This document shows positions 40,863 through 49,320 of a DNA stretch of 64,000 nucleotides, piece by piece; the stretch's first letter is position 1; each line of letters opens with the position of its first letter. The stretch comes from Natronomonas gomsonensis (GTDB taxonomy: Archaea > Halobacteriota > Halobacteria > Halobacteriales > Haloarculaceae): contig NZ_JACAWU010000002.1 in the NCBI RefSeq assembly GCF_013391635.1, positions 124,001 through 188,000 of the forward strand, given 5' to 3'. Position numbers and translations under genes: made by a program. Below the pieces are notes generated by a model. It was given only the letters and a program-made list of their open reading frames with translations, did no database searches and was not told where the DNA came from.

Positions 40863-42440
40863 TTAGTCGTCGACCGGCGGTTCCGGGTCCGGCGATTCGG
40901 ATGGCTCAGTGGGTGGCCCGCCCCGTTCGGTGAGGTCCGCATCGCGCCACCCGCCGCGGATGTACCACCCGAAGGCGATGGCCGCCCCCGCGACGTTCGA
41001 GACGGCGAACGCCATCCAGATTCCCTCGTAGCCCATCGAGAACGCGGCGATGGCACCGAACAGCGCCCCGATGGGGTCGGCGACGACCGCCGGCAGCGTC
41101 GAGACCACGACATCGAGCAGCGTTCCCTCGTAGGTGAGTCGCTGGGAGGCCAGCGCCGCGACCGGCAACCGGATGACGCCGAGCATGGCGATGGAGACGA
41201 CGGCGGCGGTCAGTGTCCGTCCGGCCCCGCGGAATCCGCCCTTGTAGGAGTGGAAGATGCCGGTGAAGCCGAACGTCGGCGCGACGTACCGGAGGAATAG
41301 CCGGCCGACCTCGACGACCTCGGGGTCATCGGAGAACACCGCGACGATGTTGCCGGCGCCGAGCCACGTCAACACGCCGACGCCCGCGAGGACGACGAAC
41401 ATCGAACGCGCCGCGAAGTGTGACGCCGATGCCGCCCTGTCCTCCTCTTTTGCGCCGATGTTCTGTCCGACCATCGTCTCGACGCCCCGACCGACGGCGA
41501 TGGCGGGCAGGAAGATAACCGAGAACATCCGGACGCCGACGCCGTATGCAGCCACGACCACCGTCGGGAACGTCCCGACGATAACCAACATCAGGTTGAC
41601 CGCGATGGCGTTGCCGGTGCCTTCGACGGACGCCGGAACCCCGATTCGGAGGAGCTTCTTGAAGTAACCGAAGTCCGGCGCCATCTGAGACAGATGTATC
41701 TCGACGCCGCGGGTGCCGCGGAACATGATACTCATTCCGATAACCGTCGCCATCGCCCGGGAGAACACGGTGGCGTAGGCGGCGCCGACGACGCCCAACT
41801 CCGGAAACACCCACCACCCGAAGATGAGAAACGGGTCGAGGATGAGATTGACGACCACCGTCACCAGCATGACGAGCATCGGGGTGATGGTGTCGCCGTA
41901 TCCCCTCATTAGCGACATGAACACGAAGAAGGCGAACATGAACACCATTCCCAGCGAGATGATTTCGAGGTACGCTGTCGCCCCCGGTAGCACCTCCTCG
42001 GAGGCACCGAGCAACTCGAGGATGTCGCCGACGGCGAAGTAGCCGAACCCGCCCAACAGCACCGACGCGATGATGGCGAACGTCACCGTCTGGGAGGCGG
42101 CGAACTCCGCCTGGGCCTCCTCGCCGGCGCCGGTGTTTTGCGCGACGAGGATGCTCCCGGCGATGGAGATGCCCAACCCCAGCGAGATGAGGAAGAACAC
42201 GACGGGGAATGCGAAGCTGATCGCCGCCAGCGCCTCCGTGCTGTAGCGACCCAGCCAGATGGTGTCGACGAGGTTGTACGCCGTCTGCAGCAGGTTCGTG
42301 ATGACGATGGGCAAGGAGAGATAGAACAGCGGCTTGCCGATGCTCCCCGAGGTGAGGTCGAACTCCTCGCGGCTCTTGAACACCATCCCGACCCGCCGGC
42401 GAATCGCCGATACCAGTCGGGCCAGTCGGGAGTCGCCCAT
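40863..42440 (-). CDS. MATE-family multidrug efflux transporter
   Basis: 525 residues with twelve predicted helices in two homologous halves. Typical MATE stretches: IGKPLFYLSLPIVITNLLQTAYNLVDTIWLGRY near the N-terminus, GSILVAQNTGAGEEAQAE (first half loop) and GVETMVGQNIGAKEEDRA (second half loop). The acidic C-terminal tail (DLTERGGPPTEPSESPDPEPPVDD) is cytoplasmic. MATE proteins export cationic drugs against H+ or Na+. The upstream region at 42500-42560 contains repeated TCAGTCAA half-sites that look like a TetR-family operator, which would be a natural way to control an efflux pump. Confidence 0.92.
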   Translation of the reverse strand: MGDSRLARLVSAIRRRVGMVFKSREEFDLTSGSIGKPLFYLSLPIVITNLLQTAYNLVDTIWLGRYSTEALAAISFAFPVVFFLISLGLGISIAGSILVAQNTGAGEEAQAEFAASQTVTFAIIASVLLGGFGYFAVGDILELLGASEEVLPGATAYLEIISLGMVFMFAFFVFMSLMRGYGDTITPMLVMLVTVVVNLILDPFLIFGWWVFPELGVVGAAYATVFSRAMATVIGMSIMFRGTRGVEIHLSQMAPDFGYFKKLLRIGVPASVEGTGNAIAVNLMLVIVGTFPTVVVAAYGVGVRMFSVIFLPAIAVGRGVETMVGQNIGAKEEDRAASASHFAARSMFVVLAGVGVLTWLGAGNIVAVFSDDPEVVEVGRLFLRYVAPTFGFTGIFHSYKGGFRGAGRTLTAAVVSIAMLGVIRLPVAALASQRLTYEGTLLDVVVSTLPAVVADPIGALFGAIAAFSMGYEGIWMAFAVSNVAGAAIAFGWYIRGGWRDADLTERGGPPTEPSESPDPEPPVDD

Positions 42441-42510
42441 CAGCGCCTCACCCGCCGGTCATCGTCTGGTTCTGCGGTGGAGGCTCCGCACATTTCCTAC
42501 CGTACCTAGC

Positions 42511-42557
42511 TGACCGTTCAGTCAAAAGGGTTGTGAACTGATTGAATAGTCAGTCAA
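42511..42557. promoter_or_regulatory. Repeated TCAGTCAA operator-like half-sites between MATE and DUF2249 genes
   Basis: TGACCGTTCAGTCA (42511-42524) is a TGAC-N6-GTCA dyad. TTGAATAGTCAGTCAA (42542-42557) is a TTGA-N8-TCAA dyad. Both contain TCAGTCAA. They lie in the 180-nt divergent region between the MATE start (42440) and the DUF2249 start (42621). This layout fits a TetR-family repressor site that controls one or both genes; no regulator gene is adjacent. Confidence 0.45.
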
Positions 42558-42620
42558 ACACGTCCCAGCGACTGAGACACGGTGGCTTCTTCTATGTGTG
42601 TCGCCGGCGACCCCTCGCGT

Positions 42621-42962
42621 ATGCAAACGCTAGTCCGAAGGGGAGCGGCCGACGGCGAGGGGGCCGCCGAATCGACAGCCGAGGAAGACTCGGCAACGAA
42701 GAACACCCTCGATTTGCGGGAGCGGGAGGACCGACCGGTCGAAGCCGTCTTCGACGCCCTCGAAGACTGCGACGAAGGCGAGGGCCTCCTCGTTCTCGCG
42801 GCCGCGGCGCCGATTCCGCTGTACGACCGACTCGAAGAGCGTGGCTGGTCCTACGAGGCGGTTCGCTCCGATGCCGACGAGTGGCACATCCACGTCACCG
42901 CCGACAGCGAAGACCGGTCGGGCGAGCGACTTCGGCGCCCGCGCTGGAACGGCCACGAGTAG
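42621..42962 (+). CDS. DUF2249 domain protein
   Basis: 113 residues from ATG 42621. The DUF2249 core is LDLREREDRPVEAVFDALEDC, then GLLVLAAAAPIPLYDRLEERGWSYEAV and DEWHIHVTADSED. A polar 30-residue N-terminus precedes it. The family is common in nitrate-respiring and haloarchaeal genomes, sometimes fused to hemerythrin or cupin domains, and has no known activity. The ATG codons at 42582 and 42594 are in frame and give a longer N-terminus; I prefer 42621 because the upstream part falls close to the operator-like repeats. Confidence 0.8.
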   Translation: MQTLVRRGAADGEGAAESTAEEDSATKNTLDLREREDRPVEAVFDALEDCDEGEGLLVLAAAAPIPLYDRLEERGWSYEAVRSDADEWHIHVTADSEDRSGERLRRPRWNGHE

Positions 42963-43046
42963 TGACCGAACTCAGTCGTCTGAGGGCACGTCACTTCGCG
43001 CCATCGTCTCGGTGTTTTCATACGGCGCCGTCTCGAAGCGCGGACG

Positions 43047-43718
43047 ATGGCCGGGTGGATAGAGGTTGTCACGACTGCGTTTCTGCTGCAGTTGCTGGCG
43101 CTTCCCGGGGAGAAAGGACAGTTCGTTATCGCGGGACTCTCCACGCGGTACAACCCCTACTGGGTCGTCGCCGGCGCCGCCACCGCCTTCGGCGGATGGA
43201 CGGCTCTCGAGATACTGCTCGGCGAAGCGCTCAAGGGCGCCCTTCTGGAGGTGTACCTCGACGCCATCACGGCCGGGCTGTTCGTCGTCTTCGCGGGGCT
43301 GATTCTCTACTCGCTGCACCGCGAGAGCGACTCCGGGGACCCGGCGACCCGCACCGACGGCGGCCCTCTCGGGGACGCTCCGGACGACGGTGGTGGTGGT
43401 GGCGACGACGAAGGGACCTTCGAGCAGGCTGGTGGCTACCTCACGGCGCTGTCGGTGATGGGCGTCGCCGAGTTCGGCGACAAGACCCAACTCGTCACCA
43501 TCAGCCTCGCCGTCCAGTACGGCGCCCACCCCGGCATCTGGGTCGGCGAGATGCTCGCTATCGTCCCCGTGAGCCTGCTCACCGCACTCGTCTTTCACCG
43601 CGGGAGTCGGCGCTTCGACAGCGGATGGTTCCACTACGCCGCTGTCGTCGTCTTCCTGCTGTTCGCCGCCGACATCGTCTCCGGCTACGTCTTCGGGTTC
43701 TCGGTGCTTCCCATCTGA
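43047..43718 (+). CDS. GDT1/TMEM165 (UPF0016)-family cation transporter with altered first motif
   Basis: 223 residues, six helices in two halves joined by a glycine/aspartate-rich loop (residues 92-125). The family hallmark is ExGD(K/R)T in each half. The second half has it intact (EFGDKTQ, 142-148). In the first half the corresponding place reads LPGEKGQ (19-25), so the leading glutamate is replaced and the aspartate is glutamate. Relatives are Ca2+ or Mn2+/H+ exchangers, and both motifs usually contribute to the metal site, so the activity here may be changed. The gene stop lies in a duplicated 20-mer that also carries the stop of the convergent gene. Confidence 0.85.
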   Translation: MAGWIEVVTTAFLLQLLALPGEKGQFVIAGLSTRYNPYWVVAGAATAFGGWTALEILLGEALKGALLEVYLDAITAGLFVVFAGLILYSLHRESDSGDPATRTDGGPLGDAPDDGGGGGDDEGTFEQAGGYLTALSVMGVAEFGDKTQLVTISLAVQYGAHPGIWVGEMLAIVPVSLLTALVFHRGSRRFDSGWFHYAAVVVFLLFAADIVSGYVFGFSVLPI

Positions 43719-43754
43719 GACAGCATCACTCCGACTGAGACAGCATCACTCCGA
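43715..43754. repeat. Tandem 20-bp duplication at the junction of two convergent genes
   Basis: CTGAGACAGCATCACTCCGA occurs twice in tandem with no spacer. The first copy holds the TGA stop of the GDT1-family gene (43716-43718). The second copy holds the stop of the minus-strand RNA-ligase-like gene (43746-43748). The repeat therefore looks like a recent slippage or duplication event that kept both reading frames intact. Confidence 0.85.
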
Positions 43755-44579
43755 GAGCCACGCTCCCGCTCGCGCGGCGACCGCCGAACGGAAGGCGCCA
43801 ATCTCGACGGTCGATTCGGGGTGCAACAGCCGGTCGTGAACAGCCCGGAGAATCGACTCGACAGTTCGCTCGAGGAGGGCATCGACGGTCACCGGCCGCC
43901 CATCCGCCTTCAGCGCGGCTGCGACCCGGTCGAACCGACGATTGGTCGCGTAGCGCTCGGCCACCTCCTCGGCCGACATCGACAGCGGTTCGGGGTCGAC
44001 GTCCAACTCGACATCGGGATTCGACACCATCGCCCGGTTGCCGGTCTTGTCACGGATCAGTAGCCCTGCGGCGGGGCCGTCGTAGTACGTGGAGTCCGGA
44101 ATCGGCACCGTATCCGGGTCGAAACCGAGTGCTCTGACTTCCTTCTCGAAGGTGTTGACCGACTCCAGACCGAGCCGTTCGTACACGCCCTCCACTGCGT
44201 CCGGTGTCAGATAGCGGTCCCTGTCGGCGTCGAAGACGTCGACGCCCAGTACCGACGGCGTCCGATGCCAGTCGTAGTCGACCGCCTGGTGATGCATCGC
44301 GACGCCGAGAAACGTCACCGACGCCACGTCGTCGACGGCGCGCCGAAGCGCCTCGCGGTCGAGGGTCGCCCGGACGTGCCGAACGGCGTGTTCGTAGGGA
44401 AGCGGAACGTCGCCGTCGCCGAACCGTCGCTGGCCATCGCCGACCTCGACGACGCCGCTCGACTGGAGCCGAAACCGAAACGGCGCGCCGTCGAGCAACT
44501 CCTGTATCCAGAGGTGGCCGCCGTCGAGTAGCGCCTCGGGAGCGTCGCCGATTGCCGGCGTCGAGGGATGCGGCTTCAC
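43746..44579 (-). CDS. RNA-ligase-like nucleotidyltransferase fold protein with degenerate active site
   Basis: 277 residues. The N-terminus GHLWIQELLDGAPFRFRLQ aligns with motif I (EKxDG) of ATP-dependent DNA/RNA ligases, but the catalytic lysine is replaced by leucine (E27-L28-L29-D30-G31). Later segments fit the fold: FLGVAMHHQAVDYDWHRTPSVLGVDVFD (motif III/IIIa-like) and GPAAGLLIRDKTGNRAMVS (motif IV/V-like). Adenylyl transfer would therefore not be expected in the normal way. The C-terminal 70 residues are helical. It is transcribed away from the histidine kinase and runs into the GDT1 gene tail to tail, 27 nt apart. Family assignment is tentative. Confidence 0.55.
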   Translation of the reverse strand: MKPHPSTPAIGDAPEALLDGGHLWIQELLDGAPFRFRLQSSGVVEVGDGQRRFGDGDVPLPYEHAVRHVRATLDREALRRAVDDVASVTFLGVAMHHQAVDYDWHRTPSVLGVDVFDADRDRYLTPDAVEGVYERLGLESVNTFEKEVRALGFDPDTVPIPDSTYYDGPAAGLLIRDKTGNRAMVSNPDVELDVDPEPLSMSAEEVAERYATNRRFDRVAAALKADGRPVTVDALLERTVESILRAVHDRLLHPESTVEIGAFRSAVAARAGAWLSE

Positions 44580-44694
44580 TGTCGGTCACTCTGCCGGCCG
44601 GCGTCTTGAGTTGTGGGGTCGACTCCACCTGTCGAACTTCCGCTGTCGATTCGGTCCGGTTTTTTATATGTGCGTGGTGGTAAGCGTTACCAGC

Positions 44695-46512
44695 GTGTCT
44701 CAGACGGTTCTGTGTGTGGGTGGGGAGGAATCGATTCGAGAGGGGTGTTCGTCCCTCCAGACCCATATTTCGGCTCGCGTGCTCTTCGAGCCGTCGCTGT
44801 CGGCGGCCCGCGGGGCGCTCCGAGAGCGGTCGGTCGACTGCGTTGTGTGTGAGACGCCCCTCCCTGACGGCGAGGGGATGGCGGTCGTCTCCGAAGTTCG
44901 AACCGAAGCCGCCGACGCTCCGGTGGTGCTGTTTCCATCTGAGGGTAGCGAACGCCTCGCGGTCCGAGCGCTTCGCACCGACGGCGTCGAGTACGTCCCC
45001 TCCGATGCAGACGACCGAGTCGAACGGCTCCTCGACGCCGTCGAGCGAGTGCTCACCGAGCAAGCGGCCGGAAGGGCGGACATCCGACTTCGGAGCTTCA
45101 AACGCGCCGTCGAACAGGCCGGCCACTCCATCTACATTACCGACACCGACGGGACGATACGGTACGTCAACCCGGCGTTCGAGGCGACGACGGGCTACAG
45201 CGCCGCGGAGGCGTTGGGTGCTCGGCCGGCGATACTGAAATCCGGCGAACACGACGATGCGTTCTACGAGAACCTCTGGGAGACGATTCTGGACGGCGAC
45301 GTCTGGCAGAGCGAAATCGTCAACGAGCGCAAGGACGGCAGTCGATACGTCGTCAATCAGACTATCGCCCCGATTCACGTCGACGGCGAAATCGTCCGCT
45401 TCGTCGCGGTCAACGCCGACATCACCGACAGGCGGGCGTGGCGCCGCCGACTTCGAGCGCTCCACGACGCGACCCGTGAGTGGCTCGAACTCACCTCGCC
45501 GAACGACATCTCCGACCGCGCGCGTGACCAACTCGACGAACTGCTCGATGCCGAACTCGTCTCCGTGTACTGTACGACCGACGACGAGAGGACACTCGTC
45601 CCGGCCGCGAAGGTCGCCCGCGAGTCTTTCGCCGGATTCGAGCCATCCACCATCGACTCCACTGAGGACCGCCGATGGATCTCCTTCGAGAGCGGCGACC
45701 CACAACACCGCTCCGGCGTCGCCCATCCCGCCACGAGCGACGCCGTCGAGGAGTTGCTCCTTCCGGTCGGGGACTACGGACTGATACACGTCGCGACGAC
45801 GGCGTCGTTCGACGACACCGACGTGGGAATCGCGCGCGTGTTCGCGGCGAACCTGGAAGCCGTCATCGACCGAATCGAGAACTACCGTGCCCTCGAACGG
45901 AAGAACGAACGGCTCGACGAGTTCGCCGGCGTGGTCTCTCACGACCTCCGGAACCCGCTTTCGGTCGCGCTCGGCTACCTCGATATCCTCGAAGAGCGCA
46001 TCGGTGACGACGACGATGTAGACGAGATACGCCGCTCGCTGACGCACATGGACCGCATCATCGACGACGTGCTCTGGTTGGCCTCGGAAGGGAGAGAAAT
46101 CGGAGAGGTGAGTCTGGTCTCGCTCCGGCAGAGCGCCGAGGAGTCGTGGGCGCTCGTCGACACCGCTGAGGCGACGCTTCGTGTCGAGTCGGACCTCCGG
46201 TTCGAGGCCGACGCCGACCGACTCCACCAACTGCTCGAGAACGCCTTCGCGAACGCGGTCACCCACGGCGGGTCGGACGTGACGGTAACCGTGAGCGCGC
46301 TCGACGACGAAATGGGGTTCTACGTCGCCGACGATGGGGCGGGCATTCCCCCGGAGAAGCGCGAAGCGGTGCTCGACCCTGGGTACACGACGAAGGAAGA
46401 CGGGACTGGGTTCGGTCTCGCCATCATCCAGCGGGTCGCCGAGGGCCACGGCTGGTCGCTCGATATCGGCGAAAGCGAGGCCGGCGGCGCGCGACTCACC
46501 GTTCGGCTGTGA
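44695..46512 (+). CDS. Hybrid-type sensor histidine kinase (receiver-like, PAS, GAF, HisKA, HATPase)
   Basis: 605 residues from GTG 44695. The TATA-like TTTTTATATG at 44661-44670 lies about 28 nt upstream, which suits a leaderless mRNA starting there. Order: a receiver-like domain (about 3-110; TVLCVGGEESI) that lacks the usual acidic triad and phosphorylatable Asp, a PAS domain (about 125-240; ITDTDGTIRYVNPAFEATTGYSA), a GAF-like region (about 245-400), HisKA with VVSHDLRNPLSVALGYLDIL, and HATPase (NAFANAVTHGG, ADDGAGIPPEKR, GTGFGLAII). The input signal and the response regulator are unknown. Frame also extends to ATG 44668 and 44611, but these lie at or before the TATA box. Confidence 0.85.
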   Translation: MSQTVLCVGGEESIREGCSSLQTHISARVLFEPSLSAARGALRERSVDCVVCETPLPDGEGMAVVSEVRTEAADAPVVLFPSEGSERLAVRALRTDGVEYVPSDADDRVERLLDAVERVLTEQAAGRADIRLRSFKRAVEQAGHSIYITDTDGTIRYVNPAFEATTGYSAAEALGARPAILKSGEHDDAFYENLWETILDGDVWQSEIVNERKDGSRYVVNQTIAPIHVDGEIVRFVAVNADITDRRAWRRRLRALHDATREWLELTSPNDISDRARDQLDELLDAELVSVYCTTDDERTLVPAAKVARESFAGFEPSTIDSTEDRRWISFESGDPQHRSGVAHPATSDAVEELLLPVGDYGLIHVATTASFDDTDVGIARVFAANLEAVIDRIENYRALERKNERLDEFAGVVSHDLRNPLSVALGYLDILEERIGDDDDVDEIRRSLTHMDRIIDDVLWLASEGREIGEVSLVSLRQSAEESWALVDTAEATLRVESDLRFEADADRLHQLLENAFANAVTHGGSDVTVTVSALDDEMGFYVADDGAGIPPEKREAVLDPGYTTKEDGTGFGLAIIQRVAEGHGWSLDIGESEAGGARLTVRL

Positions 46513-46536
46513 GGTTCGTACTCCGGAGACTCACTG

Positions 46537-47418
46537 TCAGTTCTCGGACTCGCCGCTGACGCCGACCGCTTCGCCGTCCTCCCAGACGTAGAACCCCTCG
46601 CCCGACTTCTTGCCGAGTTTCCCGGCTCGGACCTTCTTCTTGAGCAGCTGCGGCGGACGGAACCGCTCGCCCAACTCCTCGCGGAGGTACTCGGCGATGT
46701 CGAGTCGCACGTCCAACCCGACGAGGTCGGTGAGTTTCAGCGGTCCCATCGGGTGGCTGTACCCCTCCTCCATCGCGGTGTCTATGTCCTCGACGCTCGC
46801 GACGCCGCTTTCGACCATCCGAATGGCCTCGAGGCCGAGCGCGACCCCGAGCCGAGATGAGGCGAACCCGGCGCTGTCTCGAACCACAACGGCCTCCTTG
46901 CCCAGTCCCTCGACGTAGTCGACGGCGGTCGATTCCGTCACCGAACTGGTCTGTTCGGCGACGACGATTTCGACGAGGTCCATGATGTGCGGTGGGTTGA
47001 AGAAGTGGAGTCCGATCGCACGCTCGGGCGAGTCGAGGCAACTCGCCAACTCGGTGACCGACAGCGACGACGTGTTCGACCCGAGAATGGCGTCCTCAGG
47101 TGCGGCGGCCTCGACGTCACCGAACACGTTCTTTTTGAGGTCCATGTCCTCGGGGACGGCCTCGACGACGAGGTCGGCGGCCCCGACGGCCGACGCGAGG
47201 TCGGCGTCACCGGAGATACGCTCGAGCGTCTCTTCGCGTTCGCTTTCGGTCACTTTTCCGCGCTCGACCCCGCCGTCGAGGTTGGATTCGATGCCGTCGA
47301 GGCCGGCGGCGACCCGTTCGTCGTCGACGTCGTTCAACACCACGTCGTGGCCGGCCATCGCCGACACCTGTGCGATGCCGTGTCCCATGCTCCCTGCGCC
47401 GATGACGGTGACGTTCAT
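46537..47418 (-). CDS. 3-Hydroxyacyl-CoA dehydrogenase
   Basis: 293 residues. NAD-binding glycine-rich loop VIGAGSMGHGIAQVSAMAGHDV, then LVVEAVPEDMDLKKNVF, catalytic NTSSLSVTELA, HFFNPPHIMDLVEIV (catalytic histidine region) and YSHPMGPLKLTDLVGLDV. The enzyme oxidises 3-hydroxyacyl-CoA to 3-oxoacyl-CoA in beta-oxidation or butyryl-CoA metabolism. It stands alone, without ligase, thiolase or enoyl-CoA hydratase genes nearby. Its start is 54 nt from the stop of the MFS transporter on the same strand; co-transcription is possible. Confidence 0.94.
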   Translation of the reverse strand: MNVTVIGAGSMGHGIAQVSAMAGHDVVLNDVDDERVAAGLDGIESNLDGGVERGKVTESEREETLERISGDADLASAVGAADLVVEAVPEDMDLKKNVFGDVEAAAPEDAILGSNTSSLSVTELASCLDSPERAIGLHFFNPPHIMDLVEIVVAEQTSSVTESTAVDYVEGLGKEAVVVRDSAGFASSRLGVALGLEAIRMVESGVASVEDIDTAMEEGYSHPMGPLKLTDLVGLDVRLDIAEYLREELGERFRPPQLLKKKVRAGKLGKKSGEGFYVWEDGEAVGVSGESEN

Positions 47419-47472
47419 GCTCGAACGCGGGAGTGCTGTCCCCGATAAACTTCCGTTCTCCGACGCAGCGTT

Positions 47473-48744
47473 TCAATCGGAGTCGGCGACACGGGCGGTG
47501 TCACTCGTCGGAGACCACAATAGGGGAAGCGAGACGACCAGCAGACACGCCGCCACGAGGCCGGCACAGAACAGATAGGTCGCTCGGTAGCCGGCGGTTT
47601 CGACGGCCGGAATCGCCACCAGCGGGCCGAGACTGAGCCCCACGTCACCCATCGTGTTGTAGACGCCGCCGAGTCGTCCCAACTCGTCGCCGGGCGTCAC
47701 GTCACCCAGAATCGTCAACAGCGCCGGAGCGCCGGCACCGACGCCCGCGCCAGCTAACAGGATGCCGACGACCAGGGCGGGCAGGGCTGGAACGAGGGCG
47801 ATGAGACCGAACCCGACGACCAAGGCGAGAAACGACGGTACGGTCAACAGTGCCCGGTTGCCGAGTTCGTCGGAGCGCTGTCCGGCCCACAGCGTCACGC
47901 CACCGGTGACGAGGACGCCGCCGCCCATGACGACACCGGCGACGCCAGCCGCCTCCAGCGGCCCGATTTCGAAGGCGAACGCCTCGGCGTACTTCGCGAG
48001 CGTCGTCAACAGGACGCCGCCCCACAGCAACTGCAGCGTGAAGTTCCCGACCCCGATGGGCAAGACGACGGGTCGACGGCGCAGGAGCGCGGGCACGTCA
48101 CGGAGTCCGCCGCCCGAATCGTGGTCCGGCGTCACGTCGGGGAGGACGGCCGCAGCGACGACGCCTGCAATCAGCGCACAAGCGCCGGCGACGAGGAACG
48201 CCTCCTGGATCCCGACGAGGTCGGTCATGACGCCGCCGACGACCAGTCCAGTCGGGAAGCCAAGCGACTGGCCGCCGCGGACGTAGCCAATCCATTTCCC
48301 ACGGTTGTCGGTCGTCGTGACGTGGGTGACGACGGCGAAGGCGCCGATGAAGACGAACGCCGATCCGACCCCCCACATCGTCCGCGCGAGGACGAACACG
48401 ACGCCGGGGGCCGACACGTCTCCGAGCACCGGAAACGTGCCGACGGTAACCGGCGGCGTGTGTAAGCCGACGACGTAACCGAACGGGGCGAGCGCCTGCG
48501 TGAACAACCCGACTATCATCGGCGTGCGCGCGCCGACGCGGTCGATGATGCTTCCTGCGGGCGTGTTCATCACGAGACGAGCGATACGGTTGGCCGCGAG
48601 GACGAGCCCCAACATGACCGCCGTGATGCCGAGGAGGTCATCGAGCAGCGGCAGCGTCGGGAAGGCGACGCCGGTGGCGATACCGCCGAAGAACACGCCG
48701 CCGACGACGGCAAGCGACACCGCCCGCACGTCGTACTCGCCCAT
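47473..48744 (-). CDS. Major facilitator superfamily transporter
   Basis: 423 residues with twelve helices. The N-terminal half shows VGGVFFGGIATGVAFPTLPLLDDLLG, AANRIARLVMNTPAGSIIDRVGARTPMIVG with the MFS motif A-like D-R-x-G region, and WGVGSAFVFIGAFAVVTHVT. The second half has AGVGAGAPALLTILGDVTP. It resembles drug/proton antiporters of the MdtG/multidrug type more than sugar carriers, but the substrate is not set by sequence. The ATG at 48744 is 109 nt from the divergent zinc-ribbon/AN1-like gene. Confidence 0.9.
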   Translation of the reverse strand: MGEYDVRAVSLAVVGGVFFGGIATGVAFPTLPLLDDLLGITAVMLGLVLAANRIARLVMNTPAGSIIDRVGARTPMIVGLFTQALAPFGYVVGLHTPPVTVGTFPVLGDVSAPGVVFVLARTMWGVGSAFVFIGAFAVVTHVTTTDNRGKWIGYVRGGQSLGFPTGLVVGGVMTDLVGIQEAFLVAGACALIAGVVAAAVLPDVTPDHDSGGGLRDVPALLRRRPVVLPIGVGNFTLQLLWGGVLLTTLAKYAEAFAFEIGPLEAAGVAGVVMGGGVLVTGGVTLWAGQRSDELGNRALLTVPSFLALVVGFGLIALVPALPALVVGILLAGAGVGAGAPALLTILGDVTPGDELGRLGGVYNTMGDVGLSLGPLVAIPAVETAGYRATYLFCAGLVAACLLVVSLPLLWSPTSDTARVADSD

Positions 48745-48853
48745 TCAGCGCCGCTCTGCGGCGCCCGGTCGCCGCACTGCGGTGAGGACCACCGCCGACA
48801 CGACTGTTGAACTGTTCGCTGGATTCATATCGGTACACTGCCTCCCCGGGGTC

Positions 48854-49273
48854 ATGGACTGTTCGGTGTGCGGCGCCGACAGCGAACTCCTCTACGAGTG
48901 TGAGCGATGCGACCAGCGCCTCTGTGCGACACACCTCGGCCATCGGTATCACGACTGTGCCCGCCGCCAGCCGGCCGACCGCCCCCCGAAGGACCGCACG
49001 GGGGAGCCGCTCGTCGAACGGCCCGACGCCCAACTGTACCCGGAGCGGTCGGTGCCGTCCGTCGAACCGCCCACGCCGCCCGGGGACATCGAACGCCCCG
49101 GCTACGAACCGAAGCGAACGTACGCGGGGTCGTCCGAACCGGCGGAGACGGTGGGCGAGTGGCTCCGCCGACAGACGTACCTCTCGCTGACGGTGAAAGT
49201 CGGTCTCCTCGCGGCCGGTCTGAACACGCTCGCGTTCGCACTCATCGGGGCGGCGCTGACGCTGCCGGCGTAG
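48854..49273 (+). CDS. AN1-like zinc-finger protein with C-terminal membrane helix
   Basis: 139 residues from ATG 48854. The N-terminal MDCSVCGADSELLYECERCD, then QRLCATHLGHRYHDCARR supplies a Cys/His cluster typical of AN1-type zinc fingers (CxxC, CxxC, C-x4-H, H-x2-C). A proline-rich linker (about 40-100) leads to one C-terminal helix (SLTVKVGLLAAGLNTLAFALIGAALTL). Such anchored zinc-finger proteins occur in haloarchaea with unknown function. It sits 47 nt before the second histidine kinase on the same strand. Confidence 0.8.
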   Translation: MDCSVCGADSELLYECERCDQRLCATHLGHRYHDCARRQPADRPPKDRTGEPLVERPDAQLYPERSVPSVEPPTPPGDIERPGYEPKRTYAGSSEPAETVGEWLRRQTYLSLTVKVGLLAAGLNTLAFALIGAALTLPA

Positions 49274-49320
49274 CGTCGTGTCGTATCTTTTAACTCAATT
49301 GGATATAATTGTGGCCTAAG

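Noticed and set aside
44050..46449. 799-residue minus-strand frame
   Set aside because: Antisense to the histidine kinase, arginine/valine-rich with no motif; a shadow of high GC.
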